Positions 7,360-17,697 of a stretch of 64,000 bases of DNA are shown here, piece by piece. Both the position numbers and the translations under genes were made by a program. The stretch lies in assembly GCA_016705335.1 (NCBI GenBank), contig JADIYN010000014.1, forward strand, positions 62,001-126,000, given 5' to 3'. Source of the DNA: Draconibacterium sp. (GTDB lineage Bacteria; Bacteroidota; Bacteroidia; Bacteroidales; Prolixibacteraceae). Numbering within the stretch: the first letter of the stretch is position 1; each line of letters starts with the position of its first letter. The notes beneath the pieces are model-generated. The model had not been told where the DNA came from. It did no database searches and worked only from the letters and a program-made list of their open reading frames with translations.

Positions 7360-8277
7360 TCAACCTGCATTAATTACTTGTTTTATTCCATCATCTATTG
7401 ATGTTGGTTTTATTTTAAAAGTAGTCTCAAATTTTGTACTGTCGAAATTATAATCCCGGTCGTATTGGTAAAGCATCTCAACAAACTCTTTCATAATTGG
7501 GTTGAAAAGTCCTATCATTTTAACAATAAATTTTGAGGCAATTTGCGTCTTAGGTTGAACTCCAAGTTCATTTGCTATTTTTTCAATCCACTTTTTCATG
7601 GTGATTGGTAAAGCTGTAGGAAGATGCCATATTTGTCCGTAAGCACTTTCAGTATTTCCGAGAAGCGCTGTTGCCCTGGCTGCATCGGGTGTAAAGGTGA
7701 AATTGTGCAAATAATCAACAGAACAGAACCAGTTGGCTTTTTTACCTTTTTTCAGATTGTTAAAAACCACTTCGTTTAAGACACTGTTTTTTATACCTGG
7801 CCCATAAAAATCAGCCGACCTTACAATCATAGCTTTCAAAACGCCTGAGTTTATTTCTTCTAAAACCATTTGCGCAATTTCAGACCTCACTTTACCCTTT
7901 TTACTTGAAGGCGAGACTTCGGTTTCTTCGGTCATTGGATTCAATTTGTTTGGATGATACATGTAAATGTTATCGAAAAAAACGAGTTTTGTTTTGTGCT
8001 TTTTGCAAGCTTCTATTGTATTTTTCATAACAACATTCCATTGTTGTTGCCATATTTTTACACGGTAAGGCAAACCAACAGTTAAATAGGCAACTTCACA
8101 CCCTTTCATGGCGTTTTCAACTTCTTCAGGTTTTGTTAAATCACATTTTACCAATACGTCATTGTCATTAACTTTTATGGGATTCCTGCTTGCCAGACAA
8201 ATTTCATTTGAAAATGTTTTTAATTCCTTTGCCAGGTCCTTTCCAATAGCTCCTCCCGAACCTAAAATTATTTGCAT
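7360..8277 (-). CDS. NAD(P)-binding epimerase/dehydratase-like protein
   Basis: Extended or atypical short-chain dehydrogenase of 305 aa. The nucleotide-binding motif ILGSGGAIGKDLA is at residues 4-16, followed by a Rossmann fold (VLVKCDLTKPEEVENAMKGC), a FDNIYMY segment where the catalytic Tyr region lies, and RSADFYGPG. The substrate is unknown; related proteins act on nucleotide sugars or serve as redox sensors. It follows the small nuclease gene by 18 bases on the same strand, so the two are likely co-transcribed. Confidence 0.8.
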   Translation of the reverse strand: MQIILGSGGAIGKDLAKELKTFSNEICLASRNPIKVNDNDVLVKCDLTKPEEVENAMKGCEVAYLTVGLPYRVKIWQQQWNVVMKNTIEACKKHKTKLVFFDNIYMYHPNKLNPMTEETEVSPSSKKGKVRSEIAQMVLEEINSGVLKAMIVRSADFYGPGIKNSVLNEVVFNNLKKGKKANWFCSVDYLHNFTFTPDAARATALLGNTESAYGQIWHLPTALPITMKKWIEKIANELGVQPKTQIASKFIVKMIGLFNPIMKEFVEMLYQYDRDYNFDSTKFETTFKIKPTSIDDGIKQVINAG

Positions 8278-8295
8278 CGAAATATATTTAAGTGA

Positions 8296-8646
8296 TTAAT
8301 ATTGAACATATTTTGCAAACCCCTTTTCAACCAATTCATCGTTTAAAGAAGTTGTTGAATCAGCCAGCCAGATTGTGCCAATATAACGTCCGTATTTTTC
8401 CTGAACTTTCTCAGTCTCAAGTTGAATTTCATTGTTATTGGCAGCAATTCGCTGTTCAATAAATAGTTTTGATAACATCCCGCTTTGATATTCTGCAGAA
8501 TCCTTTTTTACATTGTAAGTCTCAGGAGTATTAATTTTAGCCAAACGAATTCGCTGGAACGTAGTGATTTTAAACCCAAGATCGATTACTACATCAATAG
8601 TATCGCCATCAACTATTCTTTCAACATTTGCTTTGTAATGATACAT
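8296..8646 (-). CDS. Thermonuclease (SNase-like) family protein
   Basis: Small nuclease of 116 aa with the OB-fold SNase domain filling the chain. Key residues are visible: VDGDTIDVVID (metal-binding Asp), RIRLAKINTPET (Arg and Glu of the active site) and EKYGRYIGTIW (second Arg). No signal peptide is evident, so it may act on nucleic acid inside the cell. It is upstream of the epimerase-like gene. Confidence 0.88.
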   Translation of the reverse strand: MYHYKANVERIVDGDTIDVVIDLGFKITTFQRIRLAKINTPETYNVKKDSAEYQSGMLSKLFIEQRIAANNNEIQLETEKVQEKYGRYIGTIWLADSTTSLNDELVEKGFAKYVQY

Positions 8647-8781
8647 AATTTATTTTTTAATGGTTAAGTCATACAAGTTAATCAAAATAGCAATGAGATT
8701 CAATACCATTGGCAAAACTGAATTCTTTTATTACATTTAAAGGTTTTGAATTTCTTTTTCTATTAATATTTACTTCAATAC

Positions 8782-10318
8782 ATGTTAAGTTATTTCAAGA
8801 TTGTATTTGGCAGTTTAAAGCAATCAATGTTATTTATTGCACCTTTATTAAGTTTGTTAATAATTATTTTTGCTGATCTCGACCCGGGCAATAAAAATGT
8901 TACTATTACTTTTGCTATTGCTTTTTTAATGGCCGCTTGGTGGATTTCAGAAGCTGTTCCGCTGGCTGTTACTGCATTAATTCCTGTTGTTTTATTTCCT
9001 TTACTGGGTGTTGTTGATGGTAAAACTATATCTGCACTTTATTTTAACCATGTAATTTTTCTTTTTATTGGTGGATTTTTAATGTCTTTTGCCATGGAAC
9101 GCTGGAATTTACATCGCCGAATTGCTTTGCGAATTTTAATTCTTTTTGGAGTAAGCCCGGGCGTATTTTAATGGGTTTTATGCTTGCAACTGCTTTTCTT
9201 TCAATGTGGATGTCGAACACTGCAACTGCAATGATGATGGTACCAATAGCTTTTTCAATTATACTGAAACTGGAAGAGAGTCTGGGAAAGGAAAAAGTTG
9301 CGAAATATGCTGTTGGATTGTTGCTTGCAGTTGCTTATTCAGCTTCAATTGGAGGAATTGCAACGCTTGTTGGAACTCCCCAAATTTATCGTTTGTTCGA
9401 ATCTCAAGTATTATTTTTCCTGAAATGGCTGAAATATCATTTGCTGATTGGTTTATTTTTGCGCTGCCAATAACTGTTTTGTTGTTTTTTGCAGCCTGGT
9501 TAATTTTATACCTGATGTACAAACCAAAAAAGAACTGGGAAAACATTTCGATACACGATTTCAGAAGTGAATATAAACTTTTGGGTAAGGCAAAACCCGA
9601 GGAGAAAGTGGTTTTTATGATGTTTGTGTTGCTTGTTTTCTTTTGGATTTTCAGATCTGAAATAGTTATTCAGTCATTTGTGATTCCCGGCTGGGATAGT
9701 TTATTTGAGCACCCGGGTTTTATAAACGATGGAACAGTTGCAATATTTTTTGGAATATTATTGTTTATAATTCCCTCAAAAACGCAAAAAGGAGAAAAGT
9801 TGATGAATTGGGGAACTGCAGGTAAAATTCCATGGGGAATAGTTTTACTTTTTGGTGGGGGATTTGCTTTAGCTCAAGGATTTGTTGATTCCGGTTTATC
9901 TGTATGGTTTGGCGAACAAATGGCCGGGCTGGCAAATGTTGATCCAATAATATTAACACTGGCAAATGTTTCGCTTATTTCACTTCTCACAGAACTTACT
10001 TCAAATGTAGCAACCACTGAAATGATATTGCCTATTCTGGCTGGGTTGTCAGTTACAATAAAATTAAATCCTTTATTACTGATGATTCCTGCTACACTGG
10101 CTTCTTCCCTGGCATTTATGCTTCCGGTTGCAACACCTCCAAATGCTATCATTTTTGGTACCAACCGCATTCTGGTTAAAGACATGGTAAAGACTGGATT
10201 TCTATTAAATCTTGTTGGAATAATAATAATAACGGTTGTTATGTACTTCTGGGGCACCTTTGTTTTTAACATAGATGTTAATGTCTTTCCTAACTGGGCA
10301 GTTACAGGGAAATTGTAA
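8782..10318 (+). CDS. DASS/SLC13 family sodium:anion symporter (frameshifted)
   Basis: Inner-membrane carrier for dicarboxylates or inorganic anions such as sulfate, driven by sodium. The paired substrate/sodium motifs are present: SNTATAMMMVPIA and, near the C-terminus, SNVATTEMILPIL, followed by LPVATPPNAIIFG. Two frame breaks split the gene: near 9165 (restoring one base gives SPGRILMGFMLATAFL) and near 9380 (four C for five; restoring gives GTPPNLSFVRISSIIF). The repaired protein is about 512 aa, normal for the family. Substrate cannot be read from sequence. Confidence 0.85.
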
Positions 10319-10394
10319 TTTCATTTTACATTTTTCAGTATATATTTTTTAAAAAGAATGACAAATACAGTGCGAAGCTTTTCAAATAATTTAA

Positions 10395-10402
10395 TAAGTT
10401 TG
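10395..10402 (+). promoter_or_regulatory. Possible -7 element before the GH109-type gene
   Basis: TAAGTTTG matches TAnnTTTG and lies 44 bases before the start codon. No clear -33 TTTG is present, so this is weak. Confidence 0.35.
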
Positions 10403-10446
10403 GGGTTATCTTTTTAATTTTATAAACAAGTGAAAAAATATATATT

Positions 10447-11933
10447 ATGAGTACTAATAGAAGGTCGTTTTTAAAGAATATAGGATTGGGAGCGGGTGTA
10501 ATTGCAACAACACCATTAATGGGGTCTGCAATTCCGGCTGAAAAGGAAAAATTCAGGGAAATAAGAAAGGCGGCTGAACGCAGCCCAGCGATGAGTTTTA
10601 ATATGAGCGGTTATGCAGCGCCAAAACTTGAAAAAGTAAGGATAGGTTTTGTTGGAATTGGCGATCGGGGTTCTGATGCAGTTGAACGGATGACTTTTAT
10701 TGACGGTGTTGAAATTGTTGCTTTATGCGACATTCGGCAGGCAGCAGTTGACGGTGCCCAGGCAATTTTAGCCAAAGCCGGGTTACCAAAAGCAAAAGAA
10801 TTTGTTGGTAACGATCTTACTTTTAAAGATTTATGCAACAGCGGTTTGTGCGACCTTGTTTATACTGCAACTCCCTGGGAATGGCACGTTCCCGTTGGTT
10901 TGGCTGCAATGGAAGCTGGTTGCCATACAGCCATTGAAGTTTCTACAGCTAAAACAATGGACGAGTGCTGGGCAATTGTTGAAACATCCGAACGTACAAA
11001 AAGAAACACTGTGTAATCCTTGAAAATTGCTGTTATGATTTCTTTGAACTCTTAACCCTTAACATGGTTCGTCAGGGAGCTTTTGGCAATTTAATTCATG
11101 GCGAAGGCGCGTATATACATAACCTCGATTACTGGCATTTTAACAAACCGAAGGATAGTGAAATGACAGATGGTGCTTACACTAAAATGTGGCGTTTGCA
11201 TGAAAATAAACGAAAAGCAAATGTTTATCCTACACACGGTCTTGGCCCAATTTGTCAGGCCATGAATATTAATCGGGGTGACAAAATGGATTATCTGACA
11301 GCAATGATGGGAAATGATTTTACATTGAAACAACGCATCGCCGAAAAGGCAAAAGAAGACCCGTTTTTCGAACAGTTTGTGGGTTGGGAAATGCGTGGAA
11401 ACATGGATATGCAAATGATACGTACAAACAAAGGAAGAACCATCCTGATTCAACACGATATTTCTTCACCACGTCCATATTCGCGGATTCACCAGCTAAG
11501 CGGGACAAAAGCTTTTGCACAGAAATATCCTTTGGAACAAATTGCTTTTGGGCACGAAGTTGTTGATGAAGAAAAAATGAAGGAATTGCAGGAAAAATAT
11601 CAGCCCGAAATTGTAAAACGAATGGGAGAGATGGCCAAACAAGTTGGCGGACATGGTGGAATGGATTTTATGATGGACTGGCGTTTAATCGACTGTTTGC
11701 GAAATGGTTTGCCAATGGACATGGATGTTTATGATGCAGCAGCCTGGAGTTCAATTACTCCGTTGAGTGAATGGTCGATTGCAAATGGTTCGGCACCAAT
11801 TGAAATTCCTGATTTTACAAGAGGTAAATGGCAAACCAATAAACCGGTAGATATTACTTTAAATGAAGGTGGAACGACTCAGGTAAGGAATTTGAAAAAT
11901 TCTGATTCGGAAGGGCAAATGAATGTGAAGTAA
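10447..11933 (+). CDS. GH109-type Gfo/Idh/MocA glycosidase, Tat-exported (frameshifted)
   Basis: NAD-dependent glycosidase of the alpha-N-acetylgalactosaminidase type, in the Gfo/Idh/MocA fold. A twin-arginine signal (NRRSFLKN, residues 4-11) is followed by the Rossmann motif IGFVGIGDRGS, ALCDIR, and the helical HTAIEVSTAKTMDECW. The C-terminal part has FGNLIHGEGAYIHNLDYW and HGLGPICQAMNINRGDKMD, typical of GH109. The frame breaks near 11005: one more A in AGAAAC restores RKHCVILENCCYDFFELL, which joins the halves. Repaired length is about 495 aa. Sugar specificity is inferred only from the family. Confidence 0.86.
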
Positions 11934-12091
11934 GTTTTTCATAGAATCGTTGTGAAATTAAAGGTAATGGTGACAAAAATAGTTGGTGGAATTGATAAAA
12001 TTATTTCTTAAAATACGATTGTAAATCAGAAGGGGAAACAAGCAATGCTGAGGAGCAACTTGTGAGCAATATGATTTACCAAGTGGAATAA

Positions 12092-12121
12092 GAGCCTCTC
12101 GTTTTGGGAGGCTTTCTTATT
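12092..12121. terminator. Hairpin near the left end of the IS
   Basis: GCCTCTCGTTTTGGGAGGC followed by TTTCTT on the plus strand. It could stop transcripts entering from the GH109-type gene or leaving the transposase. Confidence 0.5.
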
Positions 12122-12129
12122 CTTCTTGC

Positions 12130-13075
12130 TCATGGCTTAGAAAACCTGGAATTCGAAGAATTCCTAAAATACAGATACCATTTAATAAAGTTCTTCCTGT
12201 GCTGTTTTGATAATCCCCTATGAATGCTTAGGTTATCTTTCAGTGGCCAAATGATTCCAGCCGTTTGTGTTACTGGATTATTGATGAAATGAACTTGGCA
12301 TGCCTCTTATCACGGTAATGCCGCGTCCATTTGTGGTGTCCATACCTTCCGGTTTCTTCATTAAGCTTTCTGATTAATGTGTTTTCATACCTCTTGTGCC
12401 AGTCAATTAGGTTTATAATCCAGTTTTGCTTATCGACTTCGGTTTGGATCAGATGAACAGTTGAAATGATCTTTCTTAATTCAATGCCAGCTTCACTTTT
12501 TGGTCTTGAAGACAACCATATTCGGCACATTCGCTGGATATGAATCAGACAACGTTGTAATTGAATGTCCTTACAAACCTTATTAATGGCTTTTAATAAT
12601 GAAGGATGACCATCACATGTTATACTTTCAATTTGAACACCTAAAGCAAGTAGGTTCTCCAGATCTTCTTTCATTTCCACATACTTCTCCCCATTACTAA
12701 GCCGGTAGAGCTGGGTAAACTTTATGGTGTTATCACGATAAACAATCAGGCATAAATCCTTGCCAAAGTAGGTCCCATCAATTAACAGATTTACTTTCTC
12801 TGATGGAAAAACACTTAGCCTGGGAGGAGAAGATAAATAAATGTGAAAGAAGCGCTTTAAGGTTCGGGTTGAATAACCACTCATTTCTGATATAACTTCC
12901 AAGGTCTGTTTTAAAAAAATCCATTGCCGAAACCATACAAGTTAGATTGTTGAACTCCTTTATTGACCCGTGTGAAGAGAATTCCCAAATTTACCTAAAT
13001 CGCTGCTTCCCATTTTGGATTCCCCAGCCTATAACATCCAAACTTTGGCAGGCCCAACATGAAGTTTTTCTTCAT
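12130..13075 (-). pseudogene. Transposase, IS256-like with zinc-binding N-terminus (broken frame)
   Basis: DDE-type transposase. The largest open piece (12270-12902) contains SGYSTRTLKRFF, an Asp-bearing LLIDGTYFGKDLCLIVY, a second Asp in ITCDGHPSLL and RCLIHIQR. Upstream, in other frames, CWACQSLDVIGWGIQNGKQR gives a zinc-finger-like start and RVNKGVQQSNLY continues it. Downstream of 12270 another frame reads WPLKDNLSIHRGLSKQHRK and RKNFIKWYLYF, the family C-terminus. At least three frame changes are needed to join the parts (near 13060, 12905-13010 and 12275). Since frame errors are common in this window, decay and sequencing error cannot be told apart here. Confidence 0.75.
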
Positions 13076-13084
13076 CTTTTTGAC

Positions 13085-13122
13085 AACAAAAAAAGTTAAT
13101 TGAAACGTATTTCAATTAACTT
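13085..13122 (-). terminator. Terminator in the transposase leader
   Basis: Minus strand AAGTTAATTGAAA-TACG-TTTCAATTAACTT (13 perfect pairs) followed by a run of T, ending about 10 bases before the transposase ATG. Such leaders protect IS elements from transcription entering from outside. Confidence 0.7.
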
Positions 13123-13192
13123 CCTCCTATTGGTTGAAAACACTGGCATCCCAGAGCTTTTTACCAACTATTTTTGTCTATTATATCAAATT

Positions 13193-13238
13193 AAAAAAGT
13201 GGGGGAAATCATAATCAATTGATTTCCCCCACTTTTTT
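13193..13238. terminator. Bidirectional terminator between the IS and the lipoprotein gene
   Basis: GTGGGGGAAATCA pairs perfectly with TGATTTCCCCCAC. Runs of six A and six T flank the stem, so it can work on both strands. It lies 42 bases past the lipoprotein stop. Confidence 0.85.
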
Positions 13239-13279
13239 ATGAAAACGGATTATATAGTTTTTTGTTTTTGCATGAAGAT

Positions 13280-13792
13280 CTAATCATTAGCACCGTTAAA
13301 TGTTGGTGTCGCCCATTGAAAATCACCTGTGCCGTTAGGTTTTCGGGCATACGACTGTTCAAGCACAGTTGCCGGATATTCAACTAAATTAATTACTTCC
13401 TGGGTTGGCGACAATAAAACAATGTTTTCGCCATCAGCAGATAATTTATAATTGGTGTGTAATCCTGAAACATGTGTTGAATCTTCATCGGCCCAAACAA
13501 TCAGATAACCATTTGCAGTAATTTTGGTTCCAGCCGGGAATTTCCATTTTGTTAAATTCTTTTTACTATCGGTGAGGTAATAACCCGAAATATCCTGGTC
13601 TTCATCGGCAGGATTGTATATTTCAATCCAATCGTCAAATTCACCATCCTGATCGGAACCATATTGTGTATTTTTTGGAAGCAGTTCATTTATGGTTATT
13701 TGCGGGGTTTCTTCCGCAATCGGATCGTCATTGTTGCAATTGGTAAATCCAATAACTATAAACATTAGTAACACAAGCTTAAATTGTTTCAT
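13280..13792 (-). CDS. Lipoprotein with a lamin-tail (LTD) domain
   Basis: 170-aa exported protein with a lipoprotein signal (FIVIGFTNCNN, lipobox Cys at residue 19). The rest is one lamin-tail domain: ITINELLPKN, DDWIEIYNPADEDQDISGYY, TKWKFPAGTKITANGYLIVW and LSADGENIVLLSP. Such domains occur in bacterial surface proteins, often next to nucleases or calcium-binding modules; here it stands alone. Function is unknown. A strong terminator follows it. Confidence 0.85.
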   Translation of the reverse strand: MKQFKLVLLMFIVIGFTNCNNDDPIAEETPQITINELLPKNTQYGSDQDGEFDDWIEIYNPADEDQDISGYYLTDSKKNLTKWKFPAGTKITANGYLIVWADEDSTHVSGLHTNYKLSADGENIVLLSPTQEVINLVEYPATVLEQSYARKPNGTGDFQWATPTFNGAND

Positions 13793-13823
13793 TTCTGTTT
13801 TCTTTTAATTGATTTTTGATGGT

Positions 13824-13831
13824 CAAAACTA
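13824..13831 (-). promoter_or_regulatory. Possible -7 element of the LTD lipoprotein gene
   Basis: Minus-strand TAGTTTTG fits TAnnTTTG 32 bases before the start codon. No good -33 match was found. The rest of the 320-base gap to the next gene shows nothing else I can identify. Confidence 0.4.
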
Positions 13832-14113
13832 CAAATAAAAAACGAAAAGCTTAAGATTCTATTGTTTGCAAAGTATGATTTGCCTGAAATCAACAACATT
13901 AAAATGCAAATAAGTAAGGTTAATAAACTTTTAATTGAATTTCATTAAGTAAGAATCAAGCATAAAAAAATGTATTATGAGTTTAATTGGTCAATTTCGA
14001 TTTTATTTAAGGTTAGATTGCTGTAATGCAGTATATTATACCGTTTTGCCAAATATGAATAAAATCACATTCATTCTATTATACTTTTCTACTTTTACAC
14101 ATAAAAAAAACCG

Positions 14114-15532
14114 ATGCTAAACTGGAAAAGAAAACTGTTATCCATTTTAACACCAAGGGAAAACAAGAGTACTTATTCAATATCATATTGGCGTGAAAAG
14201 ATTTTTTACACCATTCTTTTAAGCTCTGCATTTCTTGGCTTTTTAACTTTAATCCCCAGTGTAATTTCATGTTATAATGATGGGCTGTATGTTCAAATAG
14301 TTATTGATCTTTCTGTTTTTTCAGGAATCCTCTTTTTTGCATTATATCCAGGAATTACCTATAAGCTAAAATCAACACTGTTTTTAATAACAATCTATAT
14401 TCTGGGTGTGTCACTAACCTTTATGGGAGGTTCATACATAATAGGCGGATTTATCTATCTGGTTGCATTTTCAGTTGCTGCTTCAGTATGGAGAGGGACA
14501 AAAATTGCCATATTTACAATTGCTGTTAACACGGTTACAGTTATTATAATTGGTTATTTATCTTACAATCAAATTATCTATATCGAAAGTTTTGTTTCGT
14601 ACAATTTATCAAAATGGATTTCATTGGGATCAAATTTATTTATAGTAAACTGCATTTCTGCTATTTCAGTTAGCTTATTGATAGATGGATTGGAGTACAC
14701 AATTAATCAAACTTTAAAATTGAAAAACCAACTCAGCGAAGAAAAATTGAAATTACTGGCTGCAAAGCAAAAGGCAGAAGAAGCAGATAAATTAAAAACC
14801 ATTTTTTTAGGTAATATGTCCCATGAATTGAAAACACCTTTAAATAGTATTATTGGATTTTCAAATTTAATTATAGACTCTAAAATTGAAGATATTAATG
14901 AAATAAACCATTTTCAAAAAATTATTTCTGAGAGTGGTGAAATGTTACTCAACCTGATAAACGACATTCTTGATATTACAGTTATAGAATCAGGACATTT
15001 AAAAATTACAAAAAGCAATGTTCCGCTAAGGGAAATTATAAATGAAATCGCACATACTTTTGACGAAAAAATTATCAGTACTCAACACAAAAATGTAAGT
15101 TTTAAAATCATAGATAATTTAAAACAGGATGATTTTCATTTATACACCGATGCACTTCGCCTGAAACAGGTTATTATTAATCTGGTTAAGAATGCTTTGA
15201 AATTTACCAGGGAAGGTGAGATATTCTTTACATATTCTTTAACAGAAGACAAAAAAGATGTACTGTTTCTGGTTCAGGACACTGGAATTGGCATACATCC
15301 GGAAAATCAAAAAGAAATTTTTAACCGTTTTTCAAAATTAGCTGATTCGGTAAATAGCAGAATTAATGGTACCGGACTTGGCCTTACCATTTCGAAGGAA
15401 ATTGTTGCATTACTGGATGGGCAAATCTGGGTTGTATCTGTTTATACCAAAGGGTCCAAATTCTACGTCACTATACCCATAAAAGAAATCGAAGATGAAA
15501 AACTCGTTGTCGAACTAAAAAATCAATATTAA
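14114..15532 (+). CDS. Membrane sensor histidine kinase
   Basis: 472-aa kinase. Six hydrophobic segments fill residues 30-195 (for example TILLSSAFLGFLTLIPSVI), then a coiled coil (LSEEKLKLLAAKQKAEEADK), HisKA with the phosphoacceptor in FLGNMSHELKTPLNSIIGFS (His near residue 238), and HATPase_c with N box NLVKNALKF, G1 DTGIGI and G2 GTGLGLTI. It has no extracellular sensor domain of note, so the membrane region may be the sensor. No response regulator is adjacent, so the partner is unknown. Confidence 0.9.
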   Translation: MLNWKRKLLSILTPRENKSTYSISYWREKIFYTILLSSAFLGFLTLIPSVISCYNDGLYVQIVIDLSVFSGILFFALYPGITYKLKSTLFLITIYILGVSLTFMGGSYIIGGFIYLVAFSVAASVWRGTKIAIFTIAVNTVTVIIIGYLSYNQIIYIESFVSYNLSKWISLGSNLFIVNCISAISVSLLIDGLEYTINQTLKLKNQLSEEKLKLLAAKQKAEEADKLKTIFLGNMSHELKTPLNSIIGFSNLIIDSKIEDINEINHFQKIISESGEMLLNLINDILDITVIESGHLKITKSNVPLREIINEIAHTFDEKIISTQHKNVSFKIIDNLKQDDFHLYTDALRLKQVIINLVKNALKFTREGEIFFTYSLTEDKKDVLFLVQDTGIGIHPENQKEIFNRFSKLADSVNSRINGTGLGLTISKEIVALLDGQIWVVSVYTKGSKFYVTIPIKEIEDEKLVVELKNQY

Positions 15533-15705
15533 CCGACCTGAAAGATTGACTTTTATGGTTGTAAAAGTTGATTCATTGTCAATTATTCCAAATAAAAAAA
15601 TAATTTGTTGTTTGCCTATGTTGGCAACAAAGAAATAAGTAAATGTTTTGTAGATAGATATTCTTGTTAAGTTAATAGAGGAATATATCGCAATGCTGCT
15701 AAAAT

Positions 15706-15740
15706 GAAAAACCACCCTTCTATTGAAGGATGGTTTTCTT
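15706..15740. terminator. Bidirectional terminator between the histidine kinase and nqrF
   Basis: AAAACCACCCTTC-TATT-GAAGGATGGTTTT with A- and T-rich flanks; serves the kinase on the plus strand and the nqr operon on the minus strand. Confidence 0.8.
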
Positions 15741-15772
15741 ATTATTGATACAAAATAATTTATACTTTTTAT

Positions 15773-17039
15773 TTACGATCCAAAATCATCAAACAACACG
15801 TTTTCATTCGGAACGCCAAGATTATAAAGCATTTTCTGCACAGCATCGTTCATCATTGGCGGACCGCACAAGTAATAATCAATTTCTTCCGGTTCTTCGT
15901 GTTTATTCAGGTAGTTATCGTAAATCACCTGATGAATAAAACCAACAGGACCTTCCCATTTATCTTCCGGGAGTGGCTCAGATAATGCAAGGTTGAATTT
16001 AAAGTTTGGAAAATTCTTTTCGATCTCACGGAATTGGTCGTAATAAAAAACTTCTTTCCACGAACGAGCTCCATACCAGAAAGTGACATTTTTTTTGGTT
16101 TCTTTAACCGTATGAAACAGATGGAAAAGGTGCGAACGCATTGGTGCCATTCCTGCACCACCGCCAATAAACATCATTTCATTGTCATTCTTTCAGGAAG
16201 AATTCACCAAATGGACCTGATATCATTACTTTATCACCCGGTTTGCGTGAGAAAATATAGGAAGAACAAATACCTGGATTTACCTTTTTAAAAGCATTAT
16301 TGGCGCGATCCCAAGGTGGGGTTGCAATACGTATATTAAGCATCACAATATTCCCTTCTGCAGGATGGTTGGCCATTGAATAAGCACGGAAAGTAGGTTC
16401 CGGATTTTTCATCTGCAGGTTGAAAATGCCGAATTTTTCCCACTCTTCCCTGTATTTTGGATCCACATCCATATCCTTAAAATCGACATCGATTTTTGGT
16501 ACATCAATCTGAATGTATCCTCCCGATTTAAAATCAAGTGTTTCGCCTTCAGGCAACCTCACAACAAATTCTTTAATATAGGTTGATACGTTGTTGTTTG
16601 AAACCACAGTACATTCCCATTTTTTAACTCCAAGAATTTCCTGGTGAATATCGATTTTCAAGTTTTCTTTAACTTTTACCTGACAAGCCAGGCGCCAGTT
16701 GTTATTTTGTTCCTTGCGGGTAAAAAATCCTGTTTCGGTTGGAAGTATTGAACCACCACCATCTTCAATCTGACAACGGCACATTCCGCAGGTTCCACCT
16801 CCACCACAAGCTGAGGGCAAAAGTATTTTGTTGTTTCCAAGCGTAGTTAAAAGCGTATTTCCAGGCTCAGTTTCAAGTTCAAGATACCCATCGTTGATGT
16901 TAATTTTGACAGTGCCCGAGGGTGTGAGTTTCTTTTTCACATAAAGCAATATCACAACAAGAAGTAAAACTACACCTAAAAATACTACTATACTGGTAAT
17001 TACAACTGTAGGATTGAAAGTAGATTGTAACAATATCAT
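15773..17039 (-). CDS. nqrF: Na+-translocating NADH:quinone oxidoreductase subunit F (frameshifted)
   Basis: NADH-oxidising subunit that passes electrons into Nqr. An N-terminal membrane helix (VVITSIVVFLGVVLLLVVIL) precedes the 2Fe-2S ferredoxin domain (SACGGGGTCGMCRCQ, later LACQ), the FAD site RAYSMAN and the NADH-binding GGGAGMAPMRSH. The frame breaks near 16190: removing one A gives FFLKNDNEMMFIGGGAG, the expected continuation. Repaired length is about 422 aa. It is the last gene of the operon. Confidence 0.95.
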
Positions 17040-17058
17040 TGGTAATTGATTTTTGTTT

Positions 17059-17676
17059 TTATAATTTAATTCCCATAAATCCCATGAAAGCCAGTCCCAT
17101 TAATCCGGTTACAATAAATGTAATTCCCAATCCGCGCAATGGAGCCGGAACATTTGAATATTCGATTTTTTCGCGTATTGCTGCAATTCCAACAATTGCA
17201 AGAAACCAGCCAACACCAGAACCTAATCCGTACACAGATGCTTCGCCAATATTTAAAAAGGCTTTTTGCTGCATGAATAAGGAACCTCCAAGAATAGCAC
17301 AGTTTACAGCTATTAACGGAAGAAAAATACCCAATTGGTTGTACAAAACCGGCGCAAATTTTTCGACTACCATTTCTACAAGCTGAACCATTGATGCTAT
17401 TACTGCAATAAAAATGATAAATGACAAAAAGCTTAAATCTACATTTACAAAAGATGGACTTAACCATTTTAAAGCTCCTTCAGTCAAAACATATTTTTCC
17501 AACAGGTAATTTACCGGGAGTGTTATGCCAAGTACAAAAATTACTGCAATCCCAAGACCGGCGGCTGTACTAACTTTTTTTGATACTGCCAGGAACGAAC
17601 ACATACCCAGAAAGTATGCGAAAATCATGTTCTCGATAAAAATCGATTTGATAAATATATTAATTAGATGTTCCAT
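17059..17676 (-). CDS. nqrE: Nqr subunit E
   Basis: Integral membrane subunit, 205 aa, six hydrophobic helices, homologous to NqrD/RnfA. Typical features are NIFIKSIFIENMIFAYFLGM at the start, GMCSFLAVSKKVSTAAGLG with the iron-ligand Cys, and FLPLIAVNCAILGGSLFM with the second Cys. Intact. Confidence 0.96.
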   Translation of the reverse strand: MEHLINIFIKSIFIENMIFAYFLGMCSFLAVSKKVSTAAGLGIAVIFVLGITLPVNYLLEKYVLTEGALKWLSPSFVNVDLSFLSFIIFIAVIASMVQLVEMVVEKFAPVLYNQLGIFLPLIAVNCAILGGSLFMQQKAFLNIGEASVYGLGSGVGWFLAIVGIAAIREKIEYSNVPAPLRGLGITFIVTGLMGLAFMGFMGIKL

Positions 17677-17697
17677 AATATTTACTTTTTTGGCTTA

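Larger units (their letters stand above)
11972..13178. mobile_element. IS256-type insertion sequence with 16-bp perfect terminal inverted repeats
   Basis: The ends are GACAAAAATAGTTGGT at 11972-11987 and its exact complement at 13163-13178, enclosing about 1.2 kb with a single degenerate transposase on the minus strand. No target-site duplication is recognisable next to the ends. A hairpin with T-run lies just ahead of the transposase start and another hairpin (GCCTC..GAGGC) lies near the left end. Confidence 0.8.

Noticed and set aside
10447..11933. Two separate oxidoreductase genes
   Set aside because: The sequence between them reads RKHCVILENCCYDFFELL with one added base, joining them into one GH109-type protein.
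11960..13190. Target-site duplication around the IS
   Set aside because: Bases outside the inverted repeats (TAATGGT and TATTATA) do not match.
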